Shown here: piece by piece, positions 25,497 to 35,206 of the stretch
Numbering within the stretch: the stretch's first letter is position 1
How the letters are laid out: each line of letters opens with the position of its first letter
Assembly (NCBI RefSeq): GCF_004138295.1
Contig: NZ_SCFM01000014.1
Span: 93,764 to 157,763, forward strand
From: Ectobacillus funiculus
GTDB lineage: Bacteria; Bacillota; Bacilli; Bacillales; Bacillaceae_G
Direction: 5' to 3'
Length of the DNA stretch: 64,000 nucleotides
Translations under genes and position numbers: made by a program
Notes under the pieces: model-generated
The model's database searches: none
Seen by the model: only the letters and a program-made list of their open reading frames with translations
What the model was told of the DNA's origin: nothing

Positions 25497-27047
25497 GTGA
25501 ACGTTACAGCTTTTACACTATTCTTAGCAATCGTGCTTGGTACACTCGTCATCACATACTTCGCATCGAAGAAGACAAAGAATGCCAGTGAGTTTTATAC
25601 AGCGGGCGGCGGCTTGACAGGCTGGCAAAACGGATTAGCTATTGCAGGTGATTATATGTCTGCTGCATCATTCCTTGGAATTGCAGGCACAATCGCGCTG
25701 GCTGGATTTGATGGCTTCTTTTACAGCATCGGCTTTCTTGTAGCGTATCTTGTTGTTCTATACTTAGTAGCAGAGCCCCTCCGAAACCTTGGAAAATATA
25801 CATTAGCTGACATGATTGCGGCACGATTTGAGGAAAGAAAAGTACGTGGCGTTGCAGCCTTGAATACGATGACAATCTCCATTTTCTACATGATTGCACA
25901 GCTTGTAGGAGCAGGTGCACTTATTAAGCTATTATTAGGGCTAGAGTATACTACTGCTGTGTTAATTGTAGGAACATTAATGACGGTCTATGTTATTTTT
26001 GGAGGGATGACGGCAACAAGCTGGGTACAAATTGTAAAGGCTGTGCTGCTTATGGGTGGCACACTGGTAATTTCTATTATTGTATTTGCGAAATTTGGCT
26101 TCAGCTTTACGGAGATGTTTGCGCAAATGAAAACAGCAACCCCGTTAAAAGAAGCATTTTTGAATCCAGGCGTGAAATACACAAACGGTATCGACACGCT
26201 TTCCTTGAACATGGCACTTGTACTTGGAACTGCTGGATTGCCGCATATTCTCGTTCGATTCTTTACCGTGAAAGATGCTAAAACAGCGCGTCAATCCGTT
26301 GTGTACGCTACGTGGCTAATCGGTGCCTTCTATGTTATGACGATGTTCCTCGGCTTTGGTGCGGCTGCATTTGTAGGGAATGCAGCAATTGTCAAGGCAA
26401 ACCCGGCAGGAAACATGGCGGCCCCTTTATTAGCGCGGGAGTTAGGCGGGGATTTCTTATTTGCGTTTGTTTCCGCTATTGCATTCGCGACGATTCTTGC
26501 AGTGGTAGCAGGCCTGGTATTAACAGCTGCCTCGGCGTTTGCACATGATTTTTATAATGAAATTATCCGGCGCGGCAAAGCATCCGAAAAAGAACAGGTT
26601 GTAATGGCCCGTTATGCTTCTATCGGTGTTGCTGTCTTATCTATTGTGTTAGCACTTTTTGCCCAAACGTTAAACGTTGCATTTTTAGTCGCTCTTGCTT
26701 TTGCAGTAGCAGCAAGTGCCAATTTACCTGTTATTTTGTTGACGATTTATTGGAAGCGTTTTAATACAGCGGGAGCGGTTTCGGGTATGCTTGTAGGTCT
26801 CATTTCTGCCATCATTATTGTGGCAATCGGTCCAAATGTATGGAGTCCGGAGGCAGGGAAGGCAATTCTTGTTGGCGAGCCGCTAATTCAGCTGACAAAC
26901 CCAGGGATTATCTCTATTCCTCTTGGATTTCTTGCAGCGTATTTAGGTACAGTATTATCAAGCAAAAAAGCAAGTCAGGAGAAATTTGATGAAATTCTTG
27001 TAAAATCAAATACAGGCCATGGTGTGAGTGGTGTATCTGGTCATTAA
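25497..27047 (+). CDS. Sodium:solute symporter, acetate/monocarboxylate type (YwcA/ActP-like)
   Basis: A 516-aa transporter with about 13 hydrophobic segments and the LeuT-like SSS fold. Signatures: FYTAGGGLTGWQNGLAIAGDYMSAASFLGIAG in the sodium-binding first helices, GGMTATSWVQIVKA and AGLPHILVRFFTVKDA. These are shared with acetate permease ActP and B. subtilis YwcA. It would import acetate or related short acids with sodium. The start is GTG at 25497, only 2 nt beyond the DUF485 stop. Candidate cre site upstream. Confidence 0.88.
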   Translation: MNVTAFTLFLAIVLGTLVITYFASKKTKNASEFYTAGGGLTGWQNGLAIAGDYMSAASFLGIAGTIALAGFDGFFYSIGFLVAYLVVLYLVAEPLRNLGKYTLADMIAARFEERKVRGVAALNTMTISIFYMIAQLVGAGALIKLLLGLEYTTAVLIVGTLMTVYVIFGGMTATSWVQIVKAVLLMGGTLVISIIVFAKFGFSFTEMFAQMKTATPLKEAFLNPGVKYTNGIDTLSLNMALVLGTAGLPHILVRFFTVKDAKTARQSVVYATWLIGAFYVMTMFLGFGAAAFVGNAAIVKANPAGNMAAPLLARELGGDFLFAFVSAIAFATILAVVAGLVLTAASAFAHDFYNEIIRRGKASEKEQVVMARYASIGVAVLSIVLALFAQTLNVAFLVALAFAVAASANLPVILLTIYWKRFNTAGAVSGMLVGLISAIIIVAIGPNVWSPEAGKAILVGEPLIQLTNPGIISIPLGFLAAYLGTVLSSKKASQEKFDEILVKSNTGHGVSGVSGH

Positions 27048-27201
27048 GAAAAGCGGATAAGGCCCGCTTTTTATGGCAGCGTAGGGGTGGGCCGGAGTAA
27101 AAGGAACTTTTTGCCTTTTGCGGAGGTTCAGCCCGGGGTCCGCCATTTTGGGTCTTGGGAGCTAGACATCGCCCCGAAAAGTTATGCTTTTCTACAGTGT
27201 C
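27047..27201 (-). repeat. Family B repeat, inverted copy
   Basis: Full copy read on the minus strand, starting CACTGTAGAAAAGCATAAC and ending at AAGCGGGCCTTATCCGCTTT. It abuts the symporter stop codon. Confidence 0.82.
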
Positions 27202-27246
27202 AAAAAAGCGGGATGTCTTGTTGTGTAAGACATCCCGCTCTTATTA
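27202..27246. terminator. Bidirectional terminator
   Basis: A 13-bp stem (AGCGGGATGTCTT / AAGACATCCCGCT) flanked by an A-run and by CTTATTATT; it ends both convergent genes. Confidence 0.85.
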
Positions 27247-28530
27247 TTCCGTGCCTTTTTCCGGCGGCGATTCAGGGACCTCAGGTGTTTGCGGTCTTTG
27301 TTTTGGTTTGAGGACAAAGGCAAAAATAATGAGAAAGATAATAATGACAGCAGCAACCCCGTCATATATATAGAAATAGGTTTTGTACTTTGGCCAATAG
27401 GTTTTGTTTTGCCCCATTTTTTCTCGTGATTCACTAATGAGTTGTTTAATTTTAGGATGTTTGTCGTACAGTTGCTCTACCTTTTGGAAGCGATCTAGTG
27501 CTTCTTCATAATAACCAGCCCAGAAAAATTCTAAGCCCTCTCTATACAGAGTGTCCACAGGTCCAGGAGCATTTTTGGCGCCAGATTGTGCGACAAATTC
27601 TTGTACAGTGGAGGAAGGCACAGCAAAGTTAAGTTGCTCGGTTGGACCAGCTGTGAGCAGACCGATAATTTTTCCGTTTCTGTCAACTACTGGACCGCCG
27701 CTATTTCCAGGCAAGGCTGCGGCGTTAATTTGAATGAGTGGGCTTCCTTGCTCGGACTTCTTATCCTTTGCTGAAACCTGCCCGGCAGCTATCGTAGATA
27801 CAATCTGCGAATCCTCAGATAGTTCACGTAACTCGGCGGCGCCTGGATAACCGATAACCCATATGTCATCCTGCAGCTCTACAGCATCAGAATTCCCAAG
27901 CTGAAGTGTCGGTAAATTGTTCGCATCAATTTTGATAACCGCTACATCTTTTCCTTCCCCGATAGGAGCCCCAAATGCTTTAGTATCGCTGTCATAGGCT
28001 TCCCCGCTTGGTAAAACTACCTTTTGCACCCGTTGGATGGATGTAAAACCGAGGGTGTGGATTAGGTAAGCATAAACAAGAGAAGGGTCGAGGCTGTATA
28101 TGTCTGCAATTTCATATGCTGTGCTTTCTAACCCTGCCGCGATGAGCTCATCATCACTTTTTCTTGTTGCATCAACAACATGAGCATTTGTTACGATATA
28201 GCCATTTGAACTTATAATAGCTCCGGAACCGCGACCACCTACATAGGACCGTCCCTCTGTCGCAACAAAGTACTCATTTATCGCACCCAGGTAATTATAT
28301 TCCTGTTCCGTAGCAGCGTAATACTGAAATGCTTCCACAGCTGAAAAGTCCCAATTTATAACTGCATAGTTATAAACCTGAACAACAGCAGGCTCTGCAT
28401 AAGCAGCAATTCGTTTTGCATCTTTTACATTTGTCGCATCAATCTTTGTATTGCCTAGAATAACTGTTGCAGCAATGCCAGCAAGAAGCACTATAATAAT
28501 AGGCAAGCTAATCCATGCGCGTTTCCCCAC
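27244..28530 (-). CDS. Membrane-anchored trypsin-like serine protease without PDZ domain
   Basis: A 428-aa protein. Residues 5-25 form an N-terminal membrane anchor. The S1C-type protease domain holds VTNAHVV (His), GKDVAVIKID (Asp) and AALPGNSGGPVVD (Ser). A TPR-like stretch (YREGLEFFWAGYYEEALDRFQKVEQLYDKHP) follows, then a second transmembrane segment near 380-402 and a proline-rich cytosolic tail (PKQRPQTPEVPESPPEK). HtrA enzymes carry PDZ domains instead, so this is a separate architecture. The start is GTG at 28530, with GAGGAGGGAC upstream. Quality control or signalling at the cell surface is a guess. Confidence 0.85.
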   Translation of the reverse strand: MGKRAWISLPIIIVLLAGIAATVILGNTKIDATNVKDAKRIAAYAEPAVVQVYNYAVINWDFSAVEAFQYYAATEQEYNYLGAINEYFVATEGRSYVGGRGSGAIISSNGYIVTNAHVVDATRKSDDELIAAGLESTAYEIADIYSLDPSLVYAYLIHTLGFTSIQRVQKVVLPSGEAYDSDTKAFGAPIGEGKDVAVIKIDANNLPTLQLGNSDAVELQDDIWVIGYPGAAELRELSEDSQIVSTIAAGQVSAKDKKSEQGSPLIQINAAALPGNSGGPVVDRNGKIIGLLTAGPTEQLNFAVPSSTVQEFVAQSGAKNAPGPVDTLYREGLEFFWAGYYEEALDRFQKVEQLYDKHPKIKQLISESREKMGQNKTYWPKYKTYFYIYDGVAAVIIIFLIIFAFVLKPKQRPQTPEVPESPPEKGTE

Positions 28531-28624
28531 AGCAGTCCCTCCTCGTTAGAATATATTACTCAAAGCATTGTATTCGTAGTGTTGTTTGTCATATTCTTAT
28601 ATCAAGTAGGAAAAATATAAGCAT

Positions 28625-29150
28625 GTGAAATACATCTTGTACACAAAATGGAATGTTTTTGTTTAGTTGGGGTTGTTGTGGATATACAGTTGGAAGCTTA
28701 ATATTGAAAACGATATAATAGAATGGGATATAAAGAGAAGAGGTCTGAAATAAAAAACTATAGATTCCCCAAAAAAGCATAAATAGAATGCTGCTTACAA
28801 GCAAGAATTTTTTATATCCGCCTGCTGAGAAGCTACACCTTCTCCGATCAACACAAACTGAATGCAGGAATGAAGGATATTGCGATATGCAGCTATGCAG
28901 CAAAGAGCAAATGTTTTAAAACTTAAGTTGCAGCCGCAAAATCAAAAAATGAGAAGCATCCTGAAGCGGTGGTAGCGAAAATGAAGTTGGAAATATGAAT
29001 CCAAAAAGAAAGGTGGTGAATCCTGCTATAAAAACATCTAAAAACAAAGAGTAATCATTCAAAAACTTCACATGAGCACGCATTTATGGGGAAGCTGTGA
29101 GGCTTTGTGTATAAACCAGTGATTCCATTTGTTTATGTTTTTAGTAGCAG
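28625..29150 (+). mobile_element. Degenerate element copy X (shared with 55.9-56.7 kb)
   Basis: The right part matches 56510-56717 closely: AAAAAGAAAGGTGGTGA, TAAAAACAAAGAG, GTGAGGCT and the terminal ATTCCATTTGTTT then GTTTTTAG(C/T)AGCAG. Weaker matches occur near 28626 (ACATCTTGTACACA versus GCATCTTGTGCACA). The HNH region of the other copy is missing. The right end stops 10 nt before the topB start. No intact frame. Confidence 0.6.
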
Positions 29151-29159
29151 ATAATAAAA

Positions 29160-31313
29160 TTGAAGGTTGTGATTGCAGAGAAACCGGACCAAGCAATGAA
29201 GCTGGCCGCGCCATTCTCGTTTCGGAAGAGGGACGGCTATATAGAAGTAGGAAAATGCGAGTTGTTTCCGAACGGAGCTTATTTTACATGGGCTGTCGGT
29301 CATATTTGCGAGTTGCTGTCTCCTGAGGAATATGATAAAGCGTGGAAGCGGTGGACACTGGAGGCTTTGCCGCTTATCCCTGATAAGTTTCAATATAAAG
29401 TAACAAAGTCCAAAACAAAGCAATTTTTTATGATAAGAGATTTGGTCAAAAGACCAGAAGTGAAGGAAATTATCCATGCGGGCGATGCTGGGCGAGAAGG
29501 TGAGCTCATTATCCGGACTATTTTGCAAACAGCACGCATTTCTAAGCCAATGAAGCGGTTGTGGATTTCCTCTCTAACTGAAAATGCAGTACGGGAAGGA
29601 TTCAGGAATCTACTGGGGGAAAAGGATACGCGCAATTTATATTTTGAGGCATACAGTCGTGCCTGTGCCGATTGGCTTATTGGCATGAACGCCTCACGAG
29701 TTTATACAATTTTGTTAAAACAACGAGGCATTTCGGATGTGTTTTCAGCTGGACGTGTGCAAACACCGACACTTGCTCTTGTAGTGAAACGAGAAAAAGA
29801 AATCGAGAGCTTTGTCTCCAAGCCGTTTTGGGAAGTAGTAGCGACCTTTTCTATGAACGGAAAAGAGTATGAAGGGAAATGGCATAAGGATGGAGAATCC
29901 CGCCTTGAGAACCCTGAGTTAGCGCAGAAAATTGCTGCGTTTTGCTGCGAAAAGAATGCAGAAATTACTGAGGCCCAAACGGAGCGAAAGGAATTTCAGC
30001 CGCCTCAGCTCTTTAACTTATCAGCTCTGCAGGCAACAGCAAACCGAGCCTTTAAATTTTCCCCCAAAAAGACGCTTGATCTTGCGCAGAGCTTGTACAC
30101 GAAGGGATATATCTCATACCCCCGGAGCGATTCGAGCTTTGTGACAAAAGAAGAAGCTTCCAATTTTTCAGACATATTGGAAAAATTGAGTCAACAAAAT
30201 GCCTATAAAAGCTACTTTCCAACACCGGTTGCATCTATTCTTCAGAACAAGCGCTATGTAAATGAAAAGAAGGTAACGGACCATTACGCGGTAATTCCGA
30301 CAGAACAGGTTCCTGATGTGGCAAAGCTGAGCGGGGATGAGCAGAAAATATATGATTTAATAGCAAAACGCTTAATTGCAGCCCATTATAAAGCGGCTAT
30401 CTTTGATTATACAACCATTACAACATTGGTAGACGGTCGTGCTACTTTCTTATCAAAGGGAAAGCAGCAAATTCAGGAGGGATGGCGAAAGGTTTTGTTT
30501 TCTGAAGGAACAAAGGATGAGGATGACGAAAAGCTTCTGCCTTCGCTGCAAAATGGAGAGAAGGGACAAGTGTGTGATGTGCAGGTGAAGGAAGGCAAAA
30601 CTCAGCCACCGAAGCGATATACAGAAGGGCAGCTTATTACTCTTATGAAAACAGCAGGTCGTCACCTTGATAATGAAGAACTGGAAAAGGTGCTGATGAA
30701 AACTGAAGGGCTCGGTACGGAGGCAACGCGTGCGGGCATTATTACGATGCTCAAGGACCGGAAGTATATTGAGGTAACGAAAAATCAGGTGTATGCAACA
30801 GATAAAGGAAAAGTTTTAATTGAAGCGATCGGTAATAAAATTTTGGCATCCCCAGAAATGACAGCAAAGTGGGAACAGCGGCTTGCTGAGATTGGAGAGG
30901 GGAATGCATCTGCCGCAAGTTTTATGGAGCAAGTTAAAAAGCTGTCCGCTAAAATTATCGAGGATGCTGTACAAATGTCTGCGCAGTGGACATTTTCTGG
31001 CATTGATACGGGTGCGATCGAGCAGACAAAATCGAAGGCGTCACTTGGCAAGAAAGTTGGATCTTGTAAATTGTGCGGAGAAAATGTTGTTGATAAGGGC
31101 GATTTTTATGGTTGCTCCCACTATGCAAAAACAAAATGCAGCTTTACAGTTTCTAAAAAAATATTAGGAAAAAAGCTATCGGTGACAAATGTAAAAAAGC
31201 TTCTTGAAACAGGAAGGACAGATGTAATTAAGGGGTTTAAAAAGGGAGAAAAGACTTTTGATGCGAGGCTGGAGTGGAAGGACAATAAAATACAGTTTCT
31301 ATTTGATAAATAG
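29160..31313 (+). CDS. topB: DNA topoisomerase III
   Basis: A 717-aa type IA topoisomerase, normal length for Bacillus TopB. The Toprim domain is complete (VVIAEKPDQAM, HAGDAGREGELI). The catalytic tyrosine is in GYISYPRSDSSF; further type IA blocks are ASRVYTILLKQRG, SAGRVQTPTLALVV and TEGLGTEATRAGI. The C-terminus carries a cysteine-containing zinc-ribbon-like part (CKLCGENV ... CSHYAKTKCSF). It decatenates and relaxes negatively supercoiled DNA. The start appears to be TTG at 29160; there is no Shine-Dalgarno sequence, because a degenerate element ends just upstream. Confidence 0.92.
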   Translation: MKVVIAEKPDQAMKLAAPFSFRKRDGYIEVGKCELFPNGAYFTWAVGHICELLSPEEYDKAWKRWTLEALPLIPDKFQYKVTKSKTKQFFMIRDLVKRPEVKEIIHAGDAGREGELIIRTILQTARISKPMKRLWISSLTENAVREGFRNLLGEKDTRNLYFEAYSRACADWLIGMNASRVYTILLKQRGISDVFSAGRVQTPTLALVVKREKEIESFVSKPFWEVVATFSMNGKEYEGKWHKDGESRLENPELAQKIAAFCCEKNAEITEAQTERKEFQPPQLFNLSALQATANRAFKFSPKKTLDLAQSLYTKGYISYPRSDSSFVTKEEASNFSDILEKLSQQNAYKSYFPTPVASILQNKRYVNEKKVTDHYAVIPTEQVPDVAKLSGDEQKIYDLIAKRLIAAHYKAAIFDYTTITTLVDGRATFLSKGKQQIQEGWRKVLFSEGTKDEDDEKLLPSLQNGEKGQVCDVQVKEGKTQPPKRYTEGQLITLMKTAGRHLDNEELEKVLMKTEGLGTEATRAGIITMLKDRKYIEVTKNQVYATDKGKVLIEAIGNKILASPEMTAKWEQRLAEIGEGNASAASFMEQVKKLSAKIIEDAVQMSAQWTFSGIDTGAIEQTKSKASLGKKVGSCKLCGENVVDKGDFYGCSHYAKTKCSFTVSKKILGKKLSVTNVKKLLETGRTDVIKGFKKGEKTFDARLEWKDNKIQFLFDK

Positions 31314-31355
31314 CAGATGTATTCTCTTTCGTAGCGTAGACATTAAAGAGAAATA

Positions 31356-31404
31356 TAAACAAAAAGCAGCGGATCCTTGCACACTGGATTCGCTGCTTTT
31401 TGTT
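31356..31404 (+). terminator. Terminator of topB
   Basis: Long stem AACAAAAAGCAGCG / CGCTGCTTTTTGTT with inner ATCC/GGAT pairs; works in either direction. Confidence 0.85.
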
Positions 31405-31431
31405 TGCAGAATAGAATGTCTGAGTTTTTTA

Positions 31432-31565
31432 CACTGTAAGAAAGTATAAATTTCCAGCTGGAAGACTATTCGACGTAGTCAGAAATTTTAGGAATACAGT
31501 ATAAGTAAGGCTACACCTCTGTCTTCGTCCGGGGAGCGGGGCTCGCCAATCGGCGGGTTTTCTTT
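31432..31565 (+). repeat. Family A repeat, copy 7
   Basis: Full unit; ends CCAATCGGCGGGTTTTCTTTA. The following 220 bases hold no feature that I can support. Confidence 0.9.
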
Positions 31566-31785
31566 ACCAAAAAACGGGTGAGAATACTCCTTCCTCAATC
31601 ATGTGAAGAAGCATTAGCGAGTAAGTAGAGGGTAGTTCAAGTAACTATGTATGGGCTGCTGTATAATGAAGGAATATAGTTTGTAAAGGTAGGTAGGTTA
31701 TGTAGGCATATAGCTTGTGATAGATTGTACGATATGGCAAGATGCTTATTATGAAAGGCTTAGATAGAAGTGGAGGGATAAAAAG

Positions 31786-32169
31786 ATGATCCAAGATGTG
31801 TTACAGTCCTTTTTCGGGATGAGTCCAAAAGCTGATTCTAAAGGATATCGATATATTGCAATTGAGCAAGAACAAGGATATGTAGTGTGTACCTCCGTTT
31901 GTGATATGGAGGATGTGGGCAAAGGATCGATTTCAATCGGCTATAATGATGAGCAGGAAGTATGGATCGTGTGGCATCAAAACCATCATCCTATTGTGAC
32001 TATTCAGCGTTTTACTGCACAGCAAGTCATTGCTTCTAAAGAAGATGGTGAGGAGCTGCTGCAGTTTGTATTTGAGCGATGGCCGAGCCGAATGCTGCAG
32101 GTGCAGTTTAAACCACATTTTGCGGTAGAAATGGGGATGTATTGGGAAACCTGCGAGGAATGTGACTAA
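31786..32169 (+). CDS. Unrecognised 127-aa soluble protein
   Basis: MIQDVLQSFFGMSPKADSKG... with strand-rich centre (YRYIAIEQEQGYVVCTSV, EVWIVWHQNHHPIVTIQRF) and a cysteine-containing acidic end (ETCEECD). Neither a signal peptide nor a membrane segment is present. GTGGAGGGATAAAAAG gives a good ribosome site. I do not recognise the family. Confidence 0.7.
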   Translation: MIQDVLQSFFGMSPKADSKGYRYIAIEQEQGYVVCTSVCDMEDVGKGSISIGYNDEQEVWIVWHQNHHPIVTIQRFTAQQVIASKEDGEELLQFVFERWPSRMLQVQFKPHFAVEMGMYWETCEECD

Positions 32170-32246
32170 ATCAGGAGTCTATTCATAGGGTGCACCTTAT
32201 ACATATATCGGCTATTACGGTGTTTTACAATCACGCTGTAATACTT

Positions 32247-32290
32247 GAGGCGACTCAAAATGGGACGTTGCACCCCTTTCGAGTCACCTC
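32247..32290. terminator. Inverted repeat between convergent genes
   Basis: GAGGCGACTC and GAGTCACCTC pair over a 24-nt loop. It lacks a T-run, so termination is uncertain. Confidence 0.4.
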
Positions 32291-32291
32291 T

Positions 32292-33332
32292 CTACAATTT
32301 TGTTTTGCCTTGCATAATTATGAGTGGAAGGAAAATAATGCTTAGCCAGCCGATCAGCGGATAGAGCGTATGGAGAAGTGGACCATAGCCGATGTAGCTA
32401 ATACAATAGCTGATAAATAAAATGACTAGCACAACACTGTAGCCTTTCCAGCCAGTCATTGAATGCACCTGCTTACTCATGCCAAATACATTGCCAACGA
32501 GCGTTGTAAATACTTCTCCGAAAATAATAAGCACGAAGAAAAAATGAAAAGTTGGATTGAGGCGCCGCACAACCTCGGCCATCGGGATGCTATATTGATA
32601 AAACTGCTCCACAGATAAAATAGCAAATTGACTGCATAATAGGATAAGAAATAATCCTGCTCCCCCAAGGATACCTCCCATTGTAATAACCTTCTCATCT
32701 TTGATTTCGTGCGCAAGCGGGACAAGAACGCTTTGAGAAAGAGAGATATTTAGGGAAACGTATATTAGAGGACTAGTGATCCAACGCCAATTCCAGCTTT
32801 CTTCCGGAATAGCTGTGAAAAGGGTAGGCCATGTTTGTAAAAAGGTAGTAGAGTAGAGCCCAATAATAAAAATCATCATAATAGGTACAACAAGGGAATT
32901 TACTTCAAAAACACCTTGCAGCCCCCTTGTTAAGATTAAAAGACAAGCTACGATTGTAAGTAAAATGCCAAACTGCCTAGGCAAACGAAGTTGTTCTTCA
33001 AATACCGCACCTGCACCAGAAAGCATAACGCTTGTTGTACCAAGAAGAAATAGGAGGAGCACGGCATTTACAATATTCCCGAACACATCGCCAAATAAGT
33101 ATTTATTAAATTCCTGCGCTGAGTACGCTTCGATACGGGCGGCCAGGAGCATCATTTTTGTTCCAATCCAAATGAATAAAATGCCACTCGCCAAAATACC
33201 GATGGTTCCGTATGTACCGTGCACCGTGAAAAACTCAACAATCTCGCGTCCTGTCGCAAATCCTGCCCCGACAATTGTACCGATATACGTAGCGGCAATT
33301 CGCTTCGCCGTTTTCCATTGTTGTTGGTCCAT
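32292..33332 (-). CDS. YkvI-family membrane transporter-like protein
   Basis: A 346-aa membrane protein with about ten hydrophobic segments. The opening AATYIGTIVGAGFATGREIVEFF has the glycine-rich unwound first helix seen in APC/LeuT-fold carriers and in the Bacillus YkvI family; the spore-germination receptor B subunits are distant relatives. Substrate and role are unknown. AAGGGGGGATTGT before the ATG at 33332 is a strong ribosome site. It is monocistronic and is followed upstream by two family A repeats. Confidence 0.8.
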   Translation of the reverse strand: MDQQQWKTAKRIAATYIGTIVGAGFATGREIVEFFTVHGTYGTIGILASGILFIWIGTKMMLLAARIEAYSAQEFNKYLFGDVFGNIVNAVLLLFLLGTTSVMLSGAGAVFEEQLRLPRQFGILLTIVACLLILTRGLQGVFEVNSLVVPIMMIFIIGLYSTTFLQTWPTLFTAIPEESWNWRWITSPLIYVSLNISLSQSVLVPLAHEIKDEKVITMGGILGGAGLFLILLCSQFAILSVEQFYQYSIPMAEVVRRLNPTFHFFFVLIIFGEVFTTLVGNVFGMSKQVHSMTGWKGYSVVLVILFISYCISYIGYGPLLHTLYPLIGWLSIIFLPLIIMQGKTKL

Positions 33333-33441
33333 ACAATCCCCCCCTTATGGGTTTGTTATATACATATGAGTGAGCATGGACAAATAGACGGACATGTAAG
33401 GGGAAAGGAGCATATTATCGGTTTTCGGCGAGTTTTCTTTA

Positions 33442-33574
33442 CACTTTAAGAAAGTATAAACTTCTAGCTGGATGTCGATTCGACGTGGCGAGAAATTTTA
33501 GGAATAAAGTATAAGTAGGGATACGCCTCTGTCTTTGCCCAAAAGCAGACTCACCAATCGAGGAGTTTTCTTTA
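33442..33574 (+). repeat. Family A repeat, copy 8
   Basis: Full unit with matched arms CTTCTAGC / GCGAGAAA. A stray tail of another copy (GGCGAGTTTTCTTTAC) touches its left end at 33427. Confidence 0.88.
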
Positions 33575-33708
33575 CACTGTAAGAAAGTATAAATTTCCAG
33601 ATAGGAGGAAATTCGACGTAGTCGGAAATTTTAGGAATACAGTATAAGTGCAACTACGCCTCTGTCTTCGCCCAAGAGCATGGCTCGCCAATCGAGGAGT
33701 TTTCTTTG
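33575..33708 (+). repeat. Family A repeat, copy 9
   Basis: Full unit in tandem with copy 8; arms TTTCC / GGAAA match. Confidence 0.9.
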
Positions 33709-33718
33709 TACGGAATTG

Positions 33719-33931
33719 TTATTTTCGTTTTTTCTGAGAGGAGCGTTGCAGACCTCGATTAAAATGGTTCATATCGACTAGCTCTAAAATATACTCATAA
33801 TTAGCTATTGACATGTGGAGCGTTTGTTGTTCCTTGGAGGTGAGCTTTCGTTCCTTAAGCTGTTGGATTAGCTTTTGTTTTTCTTGTTCCAACAACTCTT
33901 TAATTTCATCATAGCTGTAAGATTTCTTCAT
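33719..33931 (-). CDS. Small basic coiled-coil protein, unrecognised
   Basis: A 70-aa protein (MKKSYSYDEIKELLEQEKQKLIQQLKERKLTSKEQQTLHMSIANYEYILELVDMNH...) that looks entirely helical with heptad-like leucine spacing and a basic tail (SSQKKRK). AAAGGGG lies about 10 nt before the ATG at 33931. An upstream in-frame extension to 34030 lacks a ribosome site. Family not recognised. Confidence 0.65.
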   Translation of the reverse strand: MKKSYSYDEIKELLEQEKQKLIQQLKERKLTSKEQQTLHMSIANYEYILELVDMNHFNRGLQRSSQKKRK

Positions 33932-34159
33932 GCTGCATGACCCCTTTGCATTTGAATTGGTGGTTTGCTTCTTTTGTATAGATATATGACTGCAAATAGA
34001 AAGAAGTACCTGTTGATGGGTTTGAGGCATTTATAGCATTTCAAAAGGGGCAACTTTTCTTTTTTTATACAGGGAGGCTCACTACAAATAAAATCGAAAT
34101 AGAGGTATGGATTTGCTATAATAACGAAATAGAACAAGCAGAGAAGAGAGGTAACGAAT

Positions 34160-35131
34160 TTGAGTGTACGACGGAAAATTCCGGTGACGCTTGTAACAGG
34201 CTTTCTCGGTTCAGGCAAAACAACGTTGTTAAACCGTATTTTATCAGAGCACCACGGTCATCGATTTGCTGTGATTGTGAATGAAATTGGGCAAATTGGG
34301 ATTGATAATGAATTAATCGTAAATGTGGAAGAGGAAGTTATGGAAATGACGAATGGCTGCCTCTGCTGTACTGTACGAGAAGACTTGCTTGTAGCGTTGA
34401 AAAAGCTATTACAAAGCAGAAAAAAGGGAGAAGCACGGTTTGAAGGCTTGCTTATTGAGACGACAGGTCTTGCTAATCCTGGACCGATTATTCAAACATT
34501 TTTTCTTGATGAAACAATACAGACCTATTATGAATTAGACGGTATTGTTACGGTGGTGGATGCCTATCATATTCAGCAGCACTTTGAAAAAGGCATGGAG
34601 GCGGAAGAACAAGTCGCTTTTGCCGATCTTATTATATTGAATAAACAGGATTTGGTAACAACTTCGCAGCTTGAGGAAGTCAAATACCAGATACAATCCC
34701 TAAATCCAACCGCTCAGATTGTGCCAACTGTAAATGGCGAAATCGATTTTAGCTTGTTATTTGGCATACAAACATTTCGGACACGTGACACTCTTGACGT
34801 ACGGCCTCATTTTCCTAAAGAGCACCTAACGGGGGTACAGTCATTTGTACTGCGTGAGGAGCGCCCTATAGATATGGTAAAGCTTAATCACTGGATGACT
34901 GCAGTTGTGTCAGAGTTAGGGGAATATTTATATCGTTATAAGGGAATTATAGCTGCGCAAGGAATGGACAGACGTGTTGTATTTCAAGGTGTGCATACGC
35001 TGTTCGCAGCTTCTTATGATCGTCCGTGGAAACAAGGGGAAGAACGAAAGAGCGAAGTTGTGTTTATCGGGAAAGGGTTAAATAAAGTTTGGTTTGAGGA
35101 ACATTTTCATAATTGTGTTGCCGATCATTAA
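34160..35131 (+). CDS. CobW/ZNG1-family metallochaperone GTPase
   Basis: A 323-aa G3E GTPase. P-loop GFLGSGKTTLLN near residue 14, the metal-binding NGCLCCTVREDL (CxCC) near 72, LIETTGLANPGPI and the G4 motif LNKQDLV. The C-terminal CobW_C domain starts near 215 (GVQSFVLREERPIDMVKLNHWM). Family members such as B. subtilis ZagA/YciC hand zinc to client enzymes during zinc shortage. Start TTG at 34160 with AGAGAGGTAACG upstream. Near znuA and two Zur boxes, which supports a zinc role, although no Zur box precedes this gene. Confidence 0.88.
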   Translation: MSVRRKIPVTLVTGFLGSGKTTLLNRILSEHHGHRFAVIVNEIGQIGIDNELIVNVEEEVMEMTNGCLCCTVREDLLVALKKLLQSRKKGEARFEGLLIETTGLANPGPIIQTFFLDETIQTYYELDGIVTVVDAYHIQQHFEKGMEAEEQVAFADLIILNKQDLVTTSQLEEVKYQIQSLNPTAQIVPTVNGEIDFSLLFGIQTFRTRDTLDVRPHFPKEHLTGVQSFVLREERPIDMVKLNHWMTAVVSELGEYLYRYKGIIAAQGMDRRVVFQGVHTLFAASYDRPWKQGEERKSEVVFIGKGLNKVWFEEHFHNCVADH

Positions 35132-35147
35132 GAAAGATGATGCAGTT

Positions 35148-35181
35148 GTGCTCGCTGCGCAGAGTTTTTCACAGCGAGCAT
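35148..35181. terminator. Inverted repeat after the CobW gene
   Basis: GTGCTCGCTG / CAGCGAGCAT with a 14-nt loop; T-run is internal only, so a weak terminator at best. Confidence 0.4.
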
Positions 35182-35206
35182 ACAGAAGCTTAGATATGTT
35201 TTAGCA

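Noticed and set aside
32170..32290. T-box or other leader upstream of the YkvI gene
   Set aside because: The inverted repeat lies at the 3' end of that minus-strand gene, not in its leader, and no T-box motif is present.
34090..34160. Zur box before the CobW gene
   Set aside because: AAATCGAAAT matches one half only; the second half is out of position.
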